From the NCBI GenBank assembly GCA_008501785.1, contig QQUD01000243.1:1-5000 (forward strand): a stretch of 5,000 bases of DNA, given 5' to 3'. Positions 1 to 5,000 of this stretch are shown in pieces. Both the position numbers and the translations under genes were made by a program. The first letter of the stretch is position 1. Each line of letters begins with the position of its first letter. This stretch comes from Chloroflexota bacterium (GTDB taxonomy: Bacteria; Chloroflexota; Anaerolineae; Promineifilales; Promineifilaceae). The notes under the pieces are model-generated. The model made no database searches. It was not told where the DNA came from and saw only the letters and a program-made list of their open reading frames with translations.

Positions 1-656
1 TGGTTGAGGGAACTGTTGCCCGAACAGATTTATCTCCTTTGCAAGGAAAAAAGGCGTTTCCCAATCGCAAAGGGCGTTTAGTCGAACCGTCAAGCCTGTT
101 TTCGGTTGATGATGCAGCGTTGGTAAACCAATTCTCTGACCTGGATGATCATTTGCTGATGAGTGGCGATGGGGTGGGAGAGATAACGGCCGTTTTCAAC
201 ATCAAGCCTCTATCTCAAGCTGTGAAACTGCATATTGTAGATGGACTTAATGCAGTTGAGGCGATGTCGATTCAAAAACAGATTGCCAATCGACGCCCTC
301 TCATTGATCGCCTCTTACAAGCTGAAATGAAACCGGGTGAGAAATCATTCAACGCTGCCTTCTTAGCAAATGTGCGCGTCCTCAAACTGCCAGAATTAAA
401 CATTCAATATTGGTTAACAATTGACGGCAGGACATTGAAAACTGAGCCAGAAGCAGTTTCTGTGAAGTTTGATTCGGCTGTCAATATTTTATATTTGGAA
501 GACATCCCTTCATGGGCGATGATTTCACGGGAATTGGCAATTGCAATCAAAGGGAGTCGTGCGGTTGGGGGGCTGGCGATAGGCATAAAAGAAGTGCTGT
601 CCGCAGATACGTTTGGCAAAGCATCACGAATTTTGGATGAATTGGGGTATATGTAG
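1..656 (+). CDS. C-terminal part of an unidentified protein (5' end outside window)
   Basis: The frame is open to the left edge (first full codon at 3), so the TTG at 39 is probably an internal Leu and about 218 C-terminal residues are visible. I see no catalytic motif, signal peptide or membrane segment. The sequence is mixed alpha/beta. An early stretch reads like a repeated-unit boundary (FPNRKGRLVEPSSLFSVDD, codons from 57). The end is a helical tail finishing in ILDELGYM. From memory, a 'dG-rlv-Ps-lf--dd' phrase followed much later by a helical '-a--iLdelGy' C-terminus is seen in very large bacterial sacsin-like/Hsp90-type ATPases (including DUF3883/NO VEIN-like proteins), but this is a weak resemblance. 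The ATPase domain, if there is one, lies upstream of the window. No terminator hairpin follows the stop codon. One ACGGCCGT palindrome lies inside, at 186. Coding status is well supported by the long open frame; identity is not. Confidence 0.75.
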   Translation, partial: VEGTVARTDLSPLQGKKAFPNRKGRLVEPSSLFSVDDAALVNQFSDLDDHLLMSGDGVGEITAVFNIKPLSQAVKLHIVDGLNAVEAMSIQKQIANRRPLIDRLLQAEMKPGEKSFNAAFLANVRVLKLPELNIQYWLTIDGRTLKTEPEAVSVKFDSAVNILYLEDIPSWAMISRELAIAIKGSRAVGGLAIGIKEVLSADTFGKASRILDELGYM

Positions 657-824
657 CGTTCAAACTAGTTCAATTATGCTAATGTCATTCTTATCATTTT
701 ATGTTATCCTTCCCCAGTGAAATTTTGTAAAGTGCCTTCTGCAACATCTTTTGAGTCTCCCGTTTGACTAAAAATAAGCAAAGGTTTGAGCTTTTAATAG
801 CTAATTTGGTCTTAAAGGGCCTTC

Positions 825-838
825 GGTCATCAATGACC
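825..838. repeat. Short inverted repeat GGTCAT-CA-ATGACC
   Basis: A perfect 6-bp inverted repeat around a 2-bp centre (a 5-bp stem with a 4-nt loop if folded as RNA). No T-run follows, so it is a poor terminator. It could be an operator half-site pair in the region upstream of RNase J. A 14-bp near-palindrome may also occur by chance. Confidence 0.3.
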
Positions 839-884
839 TTGCTGTTTGCCTGTAACTAATAAATGTGGGCAGCAAAATTTAATA

Positions 885-906
885 ATTATGCGCAACTATT
901 ATGCGC
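885..906 (+). repeat. Tandem 9-bp direct repeat ATTATGCGC, 13-bp period
   Basis: ATTATGCGC occurs at 885-893 and again at 898-906, just upstream of the possible -10 box at 921-926. Its place in the presumed RNase J promoter region fits a regulator binding site. The 13-bp spacing is not one helical turn, so two copies on the same DNA face are not implied. Function is inferred from position only. Confidence 0.35.
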
Positions 907-942
907 TTATTACACAAAACTATATTACTAACTAAGCGGTAT

Positions 943-948
943 AAGGAT
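943..948 (+). promoter_or_regulatory. Possible distant ribosome binding site AAGGAT for rnj
   Basis: AAGGAT is the only purine-rich Shine-Dalgarno-like sequence before the RNase J start. It ends 16 nt upstream of the ATG at 965, well beyond the usual 5-10 nt. The intervening bases are A/T-rich and unstructured. The ATG is still the right start, since the frame is closed by a TAA at 959-961 and the N-terminus matches the family. Confidence 0.35.
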
Positions 949-964
949 ATTAATAATTTAACGT

Positions 965-2596
965 ATGAGTAAAAATTTGAAAATTATTCCCCTGGGCGGC
1001 CTGGGAGAAATTGGTAAGAACATGACATTGTTGGAATACGGCCGTAATCAAATCATCATCGACTGTGGGGTAATGTTCCCCGAAAGTGACCTACACGGCA
1101 TCGACCTGGTGCTGCCCCAATTTGACTACGTGGTAGAAAATCAGGATATTTTACGTGGTATTGTGCTCACGCATGGGCACCAAGACCACATTGGCGGCTT
1201 GCCCTATCTGCTAGAGCGGGTCAAAGCCCCAATTTACGGGACACCTCTGACAATTGGCATGGTAGAGCGCCAATTAGAAGAAGCGCACGTATTAGAAAAT
1301 GCGACACTGACCAAAATTGATGATACACAAACGATACATCTAGGCCCATTTCGGATTAGCCCGTTTGCTGTGGCCCATTCGATTCCTGGTGCTGTTGGCC
1401 TGGTGATTGACACGCCAGTAGGTGCTATTGTGCATACTGGCGATTACAAACTAGATGAAACGCCAACCGGTGGACGCACGACCGACTTAGCACGATTGAA
1501 AGAATTGACACCAAATGGTGTACTGGCAATGTTGGGTGACAGCACGAACGCTGATCGTCCCGGACGCACCCCAACAGAACAACTGGTAGCTGATACATTG
1601 GATCAGCTATTTGCGGATGCAACTGACAGCCGCATTATTATCGCCACGTTTTCATCGGTGTTGGCGCGATTGCAGGAAATTATGCGGCTGGCTGAGAAAT
1701 ACGGCCGTAAAGTGGCGCTCACCGGACGCAGCTTGCAACAAAATGTGGAGTTGGCCCGCGATTTAGGCTATATGCAAATTCCAGAAGGGCTGCTCGTGGA
1801 TATCACCGCACATGTGCCGGATGAAGAATTGGTGATTTTGTCTACTGGTTCGCAGGGCGAGCCACGTTCGGCTTTGAACCGCATGGCAAAAGGCGAACAT
1901 CGGCAAATTCAGGTACATGAAGGGGACACAATTATCGTCTCCGGCGGCACAATTCCTGGTAACGAGGAAGATGTGGGTCGCATGTTGAACAACCTGTTTG
2001 CCCGTGGGGCCAATGTGATTTACGGACCATTGGCAACGGTACATGTCTCTGGGCACGGTAATCGTGAAGATATGCGGATTATGTTGGACGCTGTGCAGCC
2101 AAGATTCTTGATTCCAGTGCATGGTGAAATGCGTCATCAACATTTACATGCGCGCATGGCGCAGGAAAATGGCGTGACGGCTGAGGATGTGTTTATTCTG
2201 CACAATGGCGCAACCTGGGTGACTGATGGGGACAAAGCATATCTGGAAGGAACGATTCCGGCAGAAAACGTGTATGTCGATGGTTATCTGGTGGGCGAAA
2301 TTAGCGATTTAGTAGTGCGTGACCGCGAGCGCTTATCACAAGATGGTTTTGTGGTGGTTTATGTGCCAATTAACAGGAAACGCAAATTGGCGGGCGAACC
2401 GCGCATTTTTAGCCGGGGATTTCTGCAAATGGATGCCTCGAAGACTATGATGGATGCGGCAACGAAGCGATTGAAACGAGAGTTGAAGAAAAACGGCCGT
2501 AATCACGAAGACACCGTGCGTGAAACTCTGCAAAACTTCTTCTACCATAAAACGCAATCCCGCCCGGTTATTCTTCCGAATATCGTTCGCGTTTAG
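965..2596 (+). CDS. rnj: Ribonuclease J (metallo-beta-lactamase / beta-CASP exo-endoribonuclease)
   Basis: RNase J is a cytoplasmic 5'-3' exonuclease and endonuclease that matures and degrades RNA in bacteria lacking or supplementing RNase E. The 543-residue protein is full length (family about 550). Visible motifs in order: the N-terminal GGLGEIGKN (11-19); metal motif THGHQDH (69-75); H138 in HSIPG; the bridging Asp D160 in TGDYK; the GDSTNADRPG signature (191-200); a beta-CASP core with ATFSS (227-231), GRSLQQN (254-260) and STGSQGEP (293-300); GGTIPGNE (327-334); HVSGHGNRED (360-369); and the last metal His H386 in PVHGE. The RNase J C-terminal domain follows (about 450-543). All expected zinc ligands are present, so it should be active. 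Small departures are Gln73 where Glu is usual, and SGHGNRED where SGHA-x-x-E-E is typical. It stands alone, with a long AT-rich gap upstream and an inverted repeat 30 nt after the stop. Three ACGGCCGT palindromes lie inside it. Confidence 0.97.
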   Translation: MSKNLKIIPLGGLGEIGKNMTLLEYGRNQIIIDCGVMFPESDLHGIDLVLPQFDYVVENQDILRGIVLTHGHQDHIGGLPYLLERVKAPIYGTPLTIGMVERQLEEAHVLENATLTKIDDTQTIHLGPFRISPFAVAHSIPGAVGLVIDTPVGAIVHTGDYKLDETPTGGRTTDLARLKELTPNGVLAMLGDSTNADRPGRTPTEQLVADTLDQLFADATDSRIIIATFSSVLARLQEIMRLAEKYGRKVALTGRSLQQNVELARDLGYMQIPEGLLVDITAHVPDEELVILSTGSQGEPRSALNRMAKGEHRQIQVHEGDTIIVSGGTIPGNEEDVGRMLNNLFARGANVIYGPLATVHVSGHGNREDMRIMLDAVQPRFLIPVHGEMRHQHLHARMAQENGVTAEDVFILHNGATWVTDGDKAYLEGTIPAENVYVDGYLVGEISDLVVRDRERLSQDGFVVVYVPINRKRKLAGEPRIFSRGFLQMDASKTMMDAATKRLKRELKKNGRNHEDTVRETLQNFFYHKTQSRPVILPNIVRV

Positions 2597-2626
2597 ACGA
2601 TTCTGTTTCCTGACAACCGGAAAAGA

Positions 2627-2689
2627 GGGCGAGGCAATCGGGAGACAAGGTCACATGCTTCAGTAAGAACGTGCCCGATTGCCTCGCCC
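2627..2689. repeat. Perfect 16-bp inverted repeat with 31-nt spacer (palindromic element or RNA hairpin)
   Basis: The left arm GGGCGAGGCAATCGGG (2627-2642) is exactly complementary to the right arm CCCGATTGCCTCGCCC (2674-2689). The arms are GC-rich against an AT-richer surround. A perfect 16-bp stem would fold strongly in RNA 30 nt downstream of the rnj stop, so it may protect or define the 3' end of that transcript. On the plus strand it is followed by CTACAG with no U-tract, so it is not a classical intrinsic terminator. On the minus strand the stem is followed by TCTTTTCC, a weak U-tract, but no minus-strand gene ends here. GC-rich long hairpins between genes are often dispersed REP- or MITE-like repeats, and that is my preferred reading. 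No clear target-site duplication is visible. A weaker hairpin (TTTCC 2606-2610 with GGAAA 2619-2623) lies just upstream. Confidence 0.8.
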
Positions 2690-2701
2690 CTACAGAAATT
2701 G

Positions 2702-2731
2702 TTGGTCTGCTTGAGATTGTTCCGTTATTCT
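2702..2731 (+). promoter_or_regulatory. Candidate promoter placing the P450 start at or near the mRNA 5' end
   Basis: TTGGTC (2702-2707) and TATTCT (2726-2731) are separated by 18 bp and match the sigma-70 consensus at 3/6 and 4/6. Transcription would begin about 2738-2739, at the P450 ATG itself. There is no properly spaced Shine-Dalgarno: the only G-run, GGGG at 2734-2737, sits 1 nt from the ATG. Together these suggest leaderless translation. The boxes are weak, so this is a hypothesis. Confidence 0.3.
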
Positions 2732-2738
2732 TTGGGGT

Positions 2739-3953
2739 ATGAGTAAGCCTTCCTACGACCTTTTTTCGACAGACTTTAAAGCAAATCCATTTCCCACTTT
2801 CGCTGCCTTGCGTGCAGACGCGCCAATTTATGCCCACCAATCGCCGCATGGCAAAACAATTTGGTATGTAACACGATACGACGATGTGGTGGCTGTGTTG
2901 AAAGATAATGAACATTTTTGCAAAGATGTTCGCCATGCACAGCCAGATGATGTGCCACCGCCCCGTAAAAAAATGTCGATCCACCAATCGATCAATCAAA
3001 ATATGCTGTTTTCGGACCCGCCGGATCACACACGGCTGCGGGCGTTGGTCAATCAAGCGTTTACGCCGCGCCGCGTTGAGGGAATGAAGGGCCGTGTGCA
3101 AAAAATTGCTGATGAGCTGCTGGATAAGGTCGCTGAGCAGGGTCGGATGGATTTGATCGCTGATTTTGCATTGCCGCTGCCGGTGATTGTGATTTGCGAT
3201 TTGCTGGGCATTCCGGCTGACGATCAAGAAATGGTGAGTGAATGGTCACAAGCGATTATCTCTCCAGGCAGCCGGGGGCTGAATTACAAAGAACGAAAGC
3301 GCAAGATGCGGGCGTTTGTACACTATTTACGTCAGCTTTTTGTTGAGAGACAGCAGCATCCACAAGATGATTTGATTACGGCATTGGTTGAGGCAGAAGA
3401 AGCAGGCGACAGGTTGTCGGAGTCTGAATTGTCGAGCATGGTGGCTCTGTTACTGGTGACGGGACATGAAACCACTGTAAATTTGATTGGAAATGGCGTT
3501 TTGGCGCTGCTGCTGCATCCTGAGCAGTTGGATTTGCTGAAAAGGGGTGAGGTGGAGTGGGAAACGGCCGTTGAAGAACTCCTACGCTACGATGGTCCTG
3601 TGGAAACATCTACCACGCGCTGGGTGCGAAAAGATGTTGTGTTTCGTGGTCAAAACATGCGCCAGGGTGACATTATGCGGGTTGTGATCAGTTCTGCTAA
3701 TCGAGACGCGCTCCAGTTTGACAAGCCAGATGAATTAGATGTAGCAAATGGCGACAAACGACATCTTTCCTTTGGTATGGGCATTCATTATTGTTTGGGA
3801 GCGCCATTGGCCCGATTAGAAGGTGTGATTGCCCTGGAAACGCTTTTTCGCCGTTTTCCAACGACACATTTGGCGGTGTCTGAAAGTGAATTGAAATGGC
3901 GCTCTGGTGTACTTTTTCGCGGGTTAGAACAATTGCCATTAGCGTGGAATTGA
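2739..3953 (+). CDS. Cytochrome P450 (soluble bacterial class I monooxygenase)
   Basis: This is a 404-residue haem-thiolate monooxygenase of typical soluble bacterial length, with no membrane anchor or signal peptide. It would insert one oxygen atom from O2 into an organic substrate, using electrons from a ferredoxin and ferredoxin reductase; neither partner is in the window. Visible motifs: the N-terminal NPFPTFAALRADAPIY (16-31); the C-helix DPPDHTRLR with H97 and R101, expected to contact the haem propionates; the I-helix oxygen-activation motif TGHETT (241-246); K-helix ExxR as E280-LL-R283; a meander stretch NRDALQFDKPDELDV before the haem loop; and the haem loop FGMGIHYCLG (345-354) with proximal Cys352. 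All invariant residues are present, so an active enzyme is expected. The overall pattern resembles the broad CYP107-like group, but the substrate cannot be read from sequence. The start is fixed by an upstream in-frame TGA at 2712 and by the family-like N-terminus. The gene lies 142 bp after rnj, across the inverted repeat, so probably in a separate transcription unit. Confidence 0.96.
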   Translation: MSKPSYDLFSTDFKANPFPTFAALRADAPIYAHQSPHGKTIWYVTRYDDVVAVLKDNEHFCKDVRHAQPDDVPPPRKKMSIHQSINQNMLFSDPPDHTRLRALVNQAFTPRRVEGMKGRVQKIADELLDKVAEQGRMDLIADFALPLPVIVICDLLGIPADDQEMVSEWSQAIISPGSRGLNYKERKRKMRAFVHYLRQLFVERQQHPQDDLITALVEAEEAGDRLSESELSSMVALLLVTGHETTVNLIGNGVLALLLHPEQLDLLKRGEVEWETAVEELLRYDGPVETSTTRWVRKDVVFRGQNMRQGDIMRVVISSANRDALQFDKPDELDVANGDKRHLSFGMGIHYCLGAPLARLEGVIALETLFRRFPTTHLAVSESELKWRSGVLFRGLEQLPLAWN

Positions 3954-3976
3954 ATAGAAACCATTTTGATTTCATC

Positions 3977-4006
3977 TTCACAAGCCATGAATTCATGTGT
4001 TACAAT
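3977..4006 (+). promoter_or_regulatory. Extended -10 sigma-70-type promoter for the HIT-fold gene
   Basis: TTCACA (3977-3982, 5/6 to TTGACA) and TACAAT (4001-4006, 5/6 to TATAAT) are separated by 18 bp, with a TGn extended -10 element at 3998-4000. Transcription would start near 4013, giving a leader of about 28 nt that carries the Shine-Dalgarno at 4028-4035. This is the best promoter in the window and argues that the HIT gene is transcribed independently of the P450 gene, which ends at 3953. Confidence 0.7.
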
Positions 4007-4027
4007 TTTTTCGGAAGGTTCATTCGC

Positions 4028-4035
4028 AGAGGAGG
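4028..4035 (+). promoter_or_regulatory. Strong ribosome binding site AGAGGAGG setting the HIT-gene start
   Basis: AGAGGAGG lies 5 nt before the ATG at 4041. The reading frame extends upstream to a TTG at 3966 and another ATG at 3987, but both lie within or upstream of the promoter and have no Shine-Dalgarno. The start at 4041 is therefore preferred. Confidence 0.85.
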
Positions 4036-4040
4036 CTTAT

Positions 4041-4394
4041 ATGACTGATTTTTCCCCGTTAGAGGATGGTACGTTTGTCAGTGTGTTGAATGGTGATGCG
4101 CCGGGAACGGTTATTGCCAGAGATGTGATTAAAAGATTTGCAATCATTGAATGCTTGCACCCAGAAGCAGCTGTTCATTGGTTGGCAATTCCTTATGAAC
4201 CCGTACCCAGTATTGAAGAATTGGAAAAAAATGATCGGGAACGATTCTTAGGGTTGATGGATTTTGCAGTTTCAGAAGCAAAATCGCGTGCAGATGAGTA
4301 TCCAGCTTTGGCGCAAGGGTTTACAATTAAATTCCATTTTGGTGCATATGAAACTGTACCTCATGCCAAATTACACATCTTGTCGTCAGAATAA
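4041..4394 (+). CDS. HIT-fold (histidine triad-like) protein with substituted active-site histidine
   Basis: Starting at 4041 gives 117 residues, the usual size of a Hint-type HIT protein; these bind and hydrolyse nucleoside phosphoramidates or related nucleotides in the cytoplasm. The layout follows Hint: an N-terminal TVIARDVIKRFAIIECLHPEA (23-43, written here as positions with ARD and ECLHPEA the alignable parts); then AVHWLAIP (44-51), matching the PTHFLVIP strand with His46; a helical middle (about 58-86); and a C-terminal strand ETVPHAKLHILS (104-115). Aligned to the canonical H-x-H-x-H-x-x, the triad reads H108-A-K110-L-H112-I-L. The middle His, the nucleophile in characterised HIT enzymes, is Lys (codon AAA, 4368-4370). 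Reverting a His codon to AAA needs two base changes, so a single sequencing error is unlikely. Standard HIT hydrolysis is probably lost, leaving nucleotide binding or different chemistry. The fold assignment is from motif alignment by eye. Its own promoter lies upstream, and the next gene is convergent with a 15-bp gap and no visible terminator hairpin. Confidence 0.85.
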   Translation: MTDFSPLEDGTFVSVLNGDAPGTVIARDVIKRFAIIECLHPEAAVHWLAIPYEPVPSIEELEKNDRERFLGLMDFAVSEAKSRADEYPALAQGFTIKFHFGAYETVPHAKLHILSSE

Positions 4395-4409
4395 TAATTG
4401 AGCAATCTG

Positions 4410-5000
4410 TTACAAAGAAATTAATCCGATTCTTGTGGCACGGACAACGGCTTCTGTGCGGCTTTGGGCAGCCAGCTTGTTCATAATGGCGTTTACGTGA
4501 AACTTGACGGTGTGGGAGCTAATGTTGAGCTGCTGGGCAATGGCTTTGTTGGTCATGCCTTCGGCGACTAATTGGATCACTTGTAATTCACGTGGCATCA
4601 GTTCTTCCACGGGGGTGAAGTCGCTTTCTGGTGAAATATTGCTGGGAAAATGGGCAATTGTGGGATCAATTGTGATAAGTCCTAATGAGGCTGCTTGTGC
4701 TGCGGTAATGATATGATCATGGCTGCTGTTGCGTCTGAGAATGGCGGCAATTCCGGGGAGCATGGAAACGGCCGTTTCCCCCTCATCTGGTATCAAAGCA
4801 ACAATTGGTTTATCAACCTCATGCCATTTTGGTGGCGCTCCCTCAAAATCCCAACCCAGGTCCCAAATAATTATATCTACATGCTTCGCATATTCGTTAT
4901 CTTCTTGCACATCCATTAAAAAATCAACCCCACTTAGTTGCCCCGTCACATGACAGTCTGGATGATTAGCAAGCAGCATAGCCAATCCGGCGCGAGCCAG
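4410..5000 (-). CDS. LuxR/NarL-family response regulator with degenerate receiver (N-terminus outside window)
   Basis: This is a DNA-binding transcriptional regulator; the frame is open through the right edge and 196 residues are visible. The first visible residues, LARAGLAMLL, match the first receiver helix of NarL-type proteins (as in LVRAGL-x-x-LL). The TTG at 4985 is therefore internal, and some 10-15 residues, including the acidic pair, are missing. The receiver spans about visible residues 1-110. VDIIIWDLGWD places the likely phosphoacceptor at Asp47 (codon 4862-4860). The usual Ser/Thr after the fourth strand is not evident (IVALIPDEG), and the conserved Lys position looks like Arg (AAILRRN). 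A linker with GLITIDP leads to a clear C-terminal LuxR helix-turn-helix (134-196): LMPRELQVIQLVAEGMTNKAIA, then the recognition region SSHTVKFHVNAIMNKL and a final RTEAVVRATRIGLISL. Phosphorylation control is uncertain. The partner kinase and target genes are not visible. A 16-bp palindrome lies inside the gene. Confidence 0.92.
   Translation of the reverse strand: MARAGLAMLLANHPDCHVTGQLSGVDFLMDVQEDNEYAKHVDIIIWDLGWDFEGAPPKWHEVDKPIVALIPDEGETAVSMLPGIAAILRRNSSHDHIITAAQAASLGLITIDPTIAHFPSNISPESDFTPVEELMPRELQVIQLVAEGMTNKAIAQQLNISSHTVKFHVNAIMNKLAAQSRTEAVVRATRIGLISL
4764..4779. repeat. 16-bp perfect palindrome GGAAACGGCCGTTTCC
   Basis: This is the longest extension of the ACGGCCGT motif in the window: eight bases each side of the centre are fully complementary. 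It lies inside the response-regulator coding sequence, over the codons for E-T-A-V-S. It could be a protein-binding site or just a fortuitous extension of the iterated octamer. Confidence 0.6.

Larger units (their letters stand above)
657..964. other. AT-rich gene-free stretch, presumed RNase J promoter and leader
   Basis: This 308-bp gap holds no ORF worth calling; the longest small frame I noticed is 14 codons from 677. It becomes strongly AT-rich towards 880-960. Promoter candidates are weak. TATATT at 921-926 could be a -10 box, but the hexamer 16 bp upstream (TTATGC, 899-904) is a poor -35. TTGACT at 764-769 is a fair -35 without a matching -10. Two short direct repeats are present: ATTATGCGC at 885-893 and 898-906, and TTAATAATT at 879-887 and 950-958. 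There is no U-tract hairpin that would end the upstream gene. The region probably holds the rnj promoter because no gene upstream is close enough for tight coupling. Confidence 0.5.
186..4775. repeat. Dispersed 8-bp palindrome ACGGCCGT, six copies
   Basis: Copies lie at 186-193, 1038-1045, 1701-1708, 2493-2500, 3564-3571 and 4768-4775. Every copy is flanked by A or T on both sides, and five of the six extend to a 10-bp palindrome (AACGGCCGTT three times, TACGGCCGTA twice). All lie within coding sequence: unidentified gene, RNase J three times, P450, and response regulator. Every CGGCCG I found in the window sits in this 8-mer. Two codon phases are used (x-AC GGC CGT giving Y/N-G-R, and ACG GCC GTT giving T-A-V), so the signal is in the DNA and not in one peptide motif. 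Confidence 0.85.

Noticed and set aside
39..41. TTG at 39 as the start of the left-edge gene
   Set aside because: The frame is open back to the edge and no Shine-Dalgarno precedes the TTG; a truncated longer gene is more likely.
1763..2143. Minus-strand frame opposite the RNase J beta-CASP region
   Set aside because: It lies entirely within a strongly conserved gene and has no recognisable domain.
2627..2689. Intrinsic terminator for rnj
   Set aside because: The stem is strong but the 31-nt spacer is long for a terminator loop and no U-run follows on the plus strand. It is kept as an inverted repeat instead.
2568..3227. Long minus-strand open frame (219 codons) across the rnj end and P450 start
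   Set aside because: It overlaps two well-supported genes and crosses the inverted repeat, and its composition (many His/Arg/Cys, no motif) is typical of an antisense shadow.
3966..4040. Upstream extension of the HIT gene to the TTG at 3966 or the ATG at 3987
   Set aside because: The extension overlaps a strong promoter (3977-4006) and has no Shine-Dalgarno. The ATG at 4041 has AGAGGAGG at ideal spacing and yields a normal-length HIT protein.
4395..4409. Bidirectional terminator between the convergent HIT and regulator genes
   Set aside because: The gap is only 15 bp and I find no stable hairpin in or around it.
418..4807. CAATTG also recurs (418, 538, 1251, 3930, 4655, 4667, 4802)
   Set aside because: Seven copies of a 6-mer against roughly one expected is a milder excess. 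It fits a preference for CAA-TTG/CAATT-type words in this moderately AT-rich DNA, so it is not reported as a separate iterated motif.
4410..4985. TTG at 4985 as the true start of the minus-strand regulator
   Set aside because: The frame stays open to the edge, and the preceding codons encode LARAG, which belongs to the first receiver helix. The real start lies beyond 5000.

Overview
The window looks like an ordinary chromosomal stretch from a bacterium, probably Chloroflexota (Anaerolineae/Ardenticatenia-like). That placement is an inference from four things: a stand-alone RNase J, a soluble class I P450, a NarL/LuxR-type regulator with a degenerate receiver, and a moderate-GC coding style with AT-rich gaps. 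No rRNA or other phylogenetic marker is present, so it is tentative.

Layout. The left edge cuts a plus-strand gene, and only about 218 C-terminal residues are visible. The tail faintly resembles the C-termini of very large sacsin/Hsp90-like ATPases, but I do not recognise the protein with confidence. A gene-free AT-rich stretch (657-964) follows. It should hold the promoter and 5' leader of a complete ribonuclease J gene (965-2596), whose metallo-beta-lactamase and beta-CASP motifs are all present. After RNase J lies a perfect 16-bp inverted repeat with a 31-nt spacer (2627-2689), then a complete cytochrome P450 gene (2739-3953) with I-helix, ExxR and haem-cysteine motifs. Next is a small HIT-fold gene (4041-4394) with its own clear extended -10 promoter and strong Shine-Dalgarno; the middle His of its HIT triad is Lys. 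A minus-strand LuxR-family response regulator (5000 to 4410), cut at its N-terminus by the right edge, converges on the HIT gene across a 15-bp gap.

How the genes relate. I see no operon tying them together. The plus-strand genes are separated by 87-308 bp, two of them have their own promoter candidates, and the products belong to different processes (RNA decay, oxidation chemistry, nucleotide binding, signalling). I find no mobile element, CRISPR array, tRNA or convincing defence system.

The strongest non-gene signal is the 8-bp palindrome ACGGCCGT. It occurs six times, roughly once per 0.7-1.2 kb, in every substantial gene except the small HIT gene and in two different codon frames. That is far above the chance expectation (about 0.08 for 5 kb) and resembles the highly iterated palindromes known from cyanobacteria (HIP1). 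The Lys-substituted HIT protein and the degenerate receiver domain are the next most interesting points.
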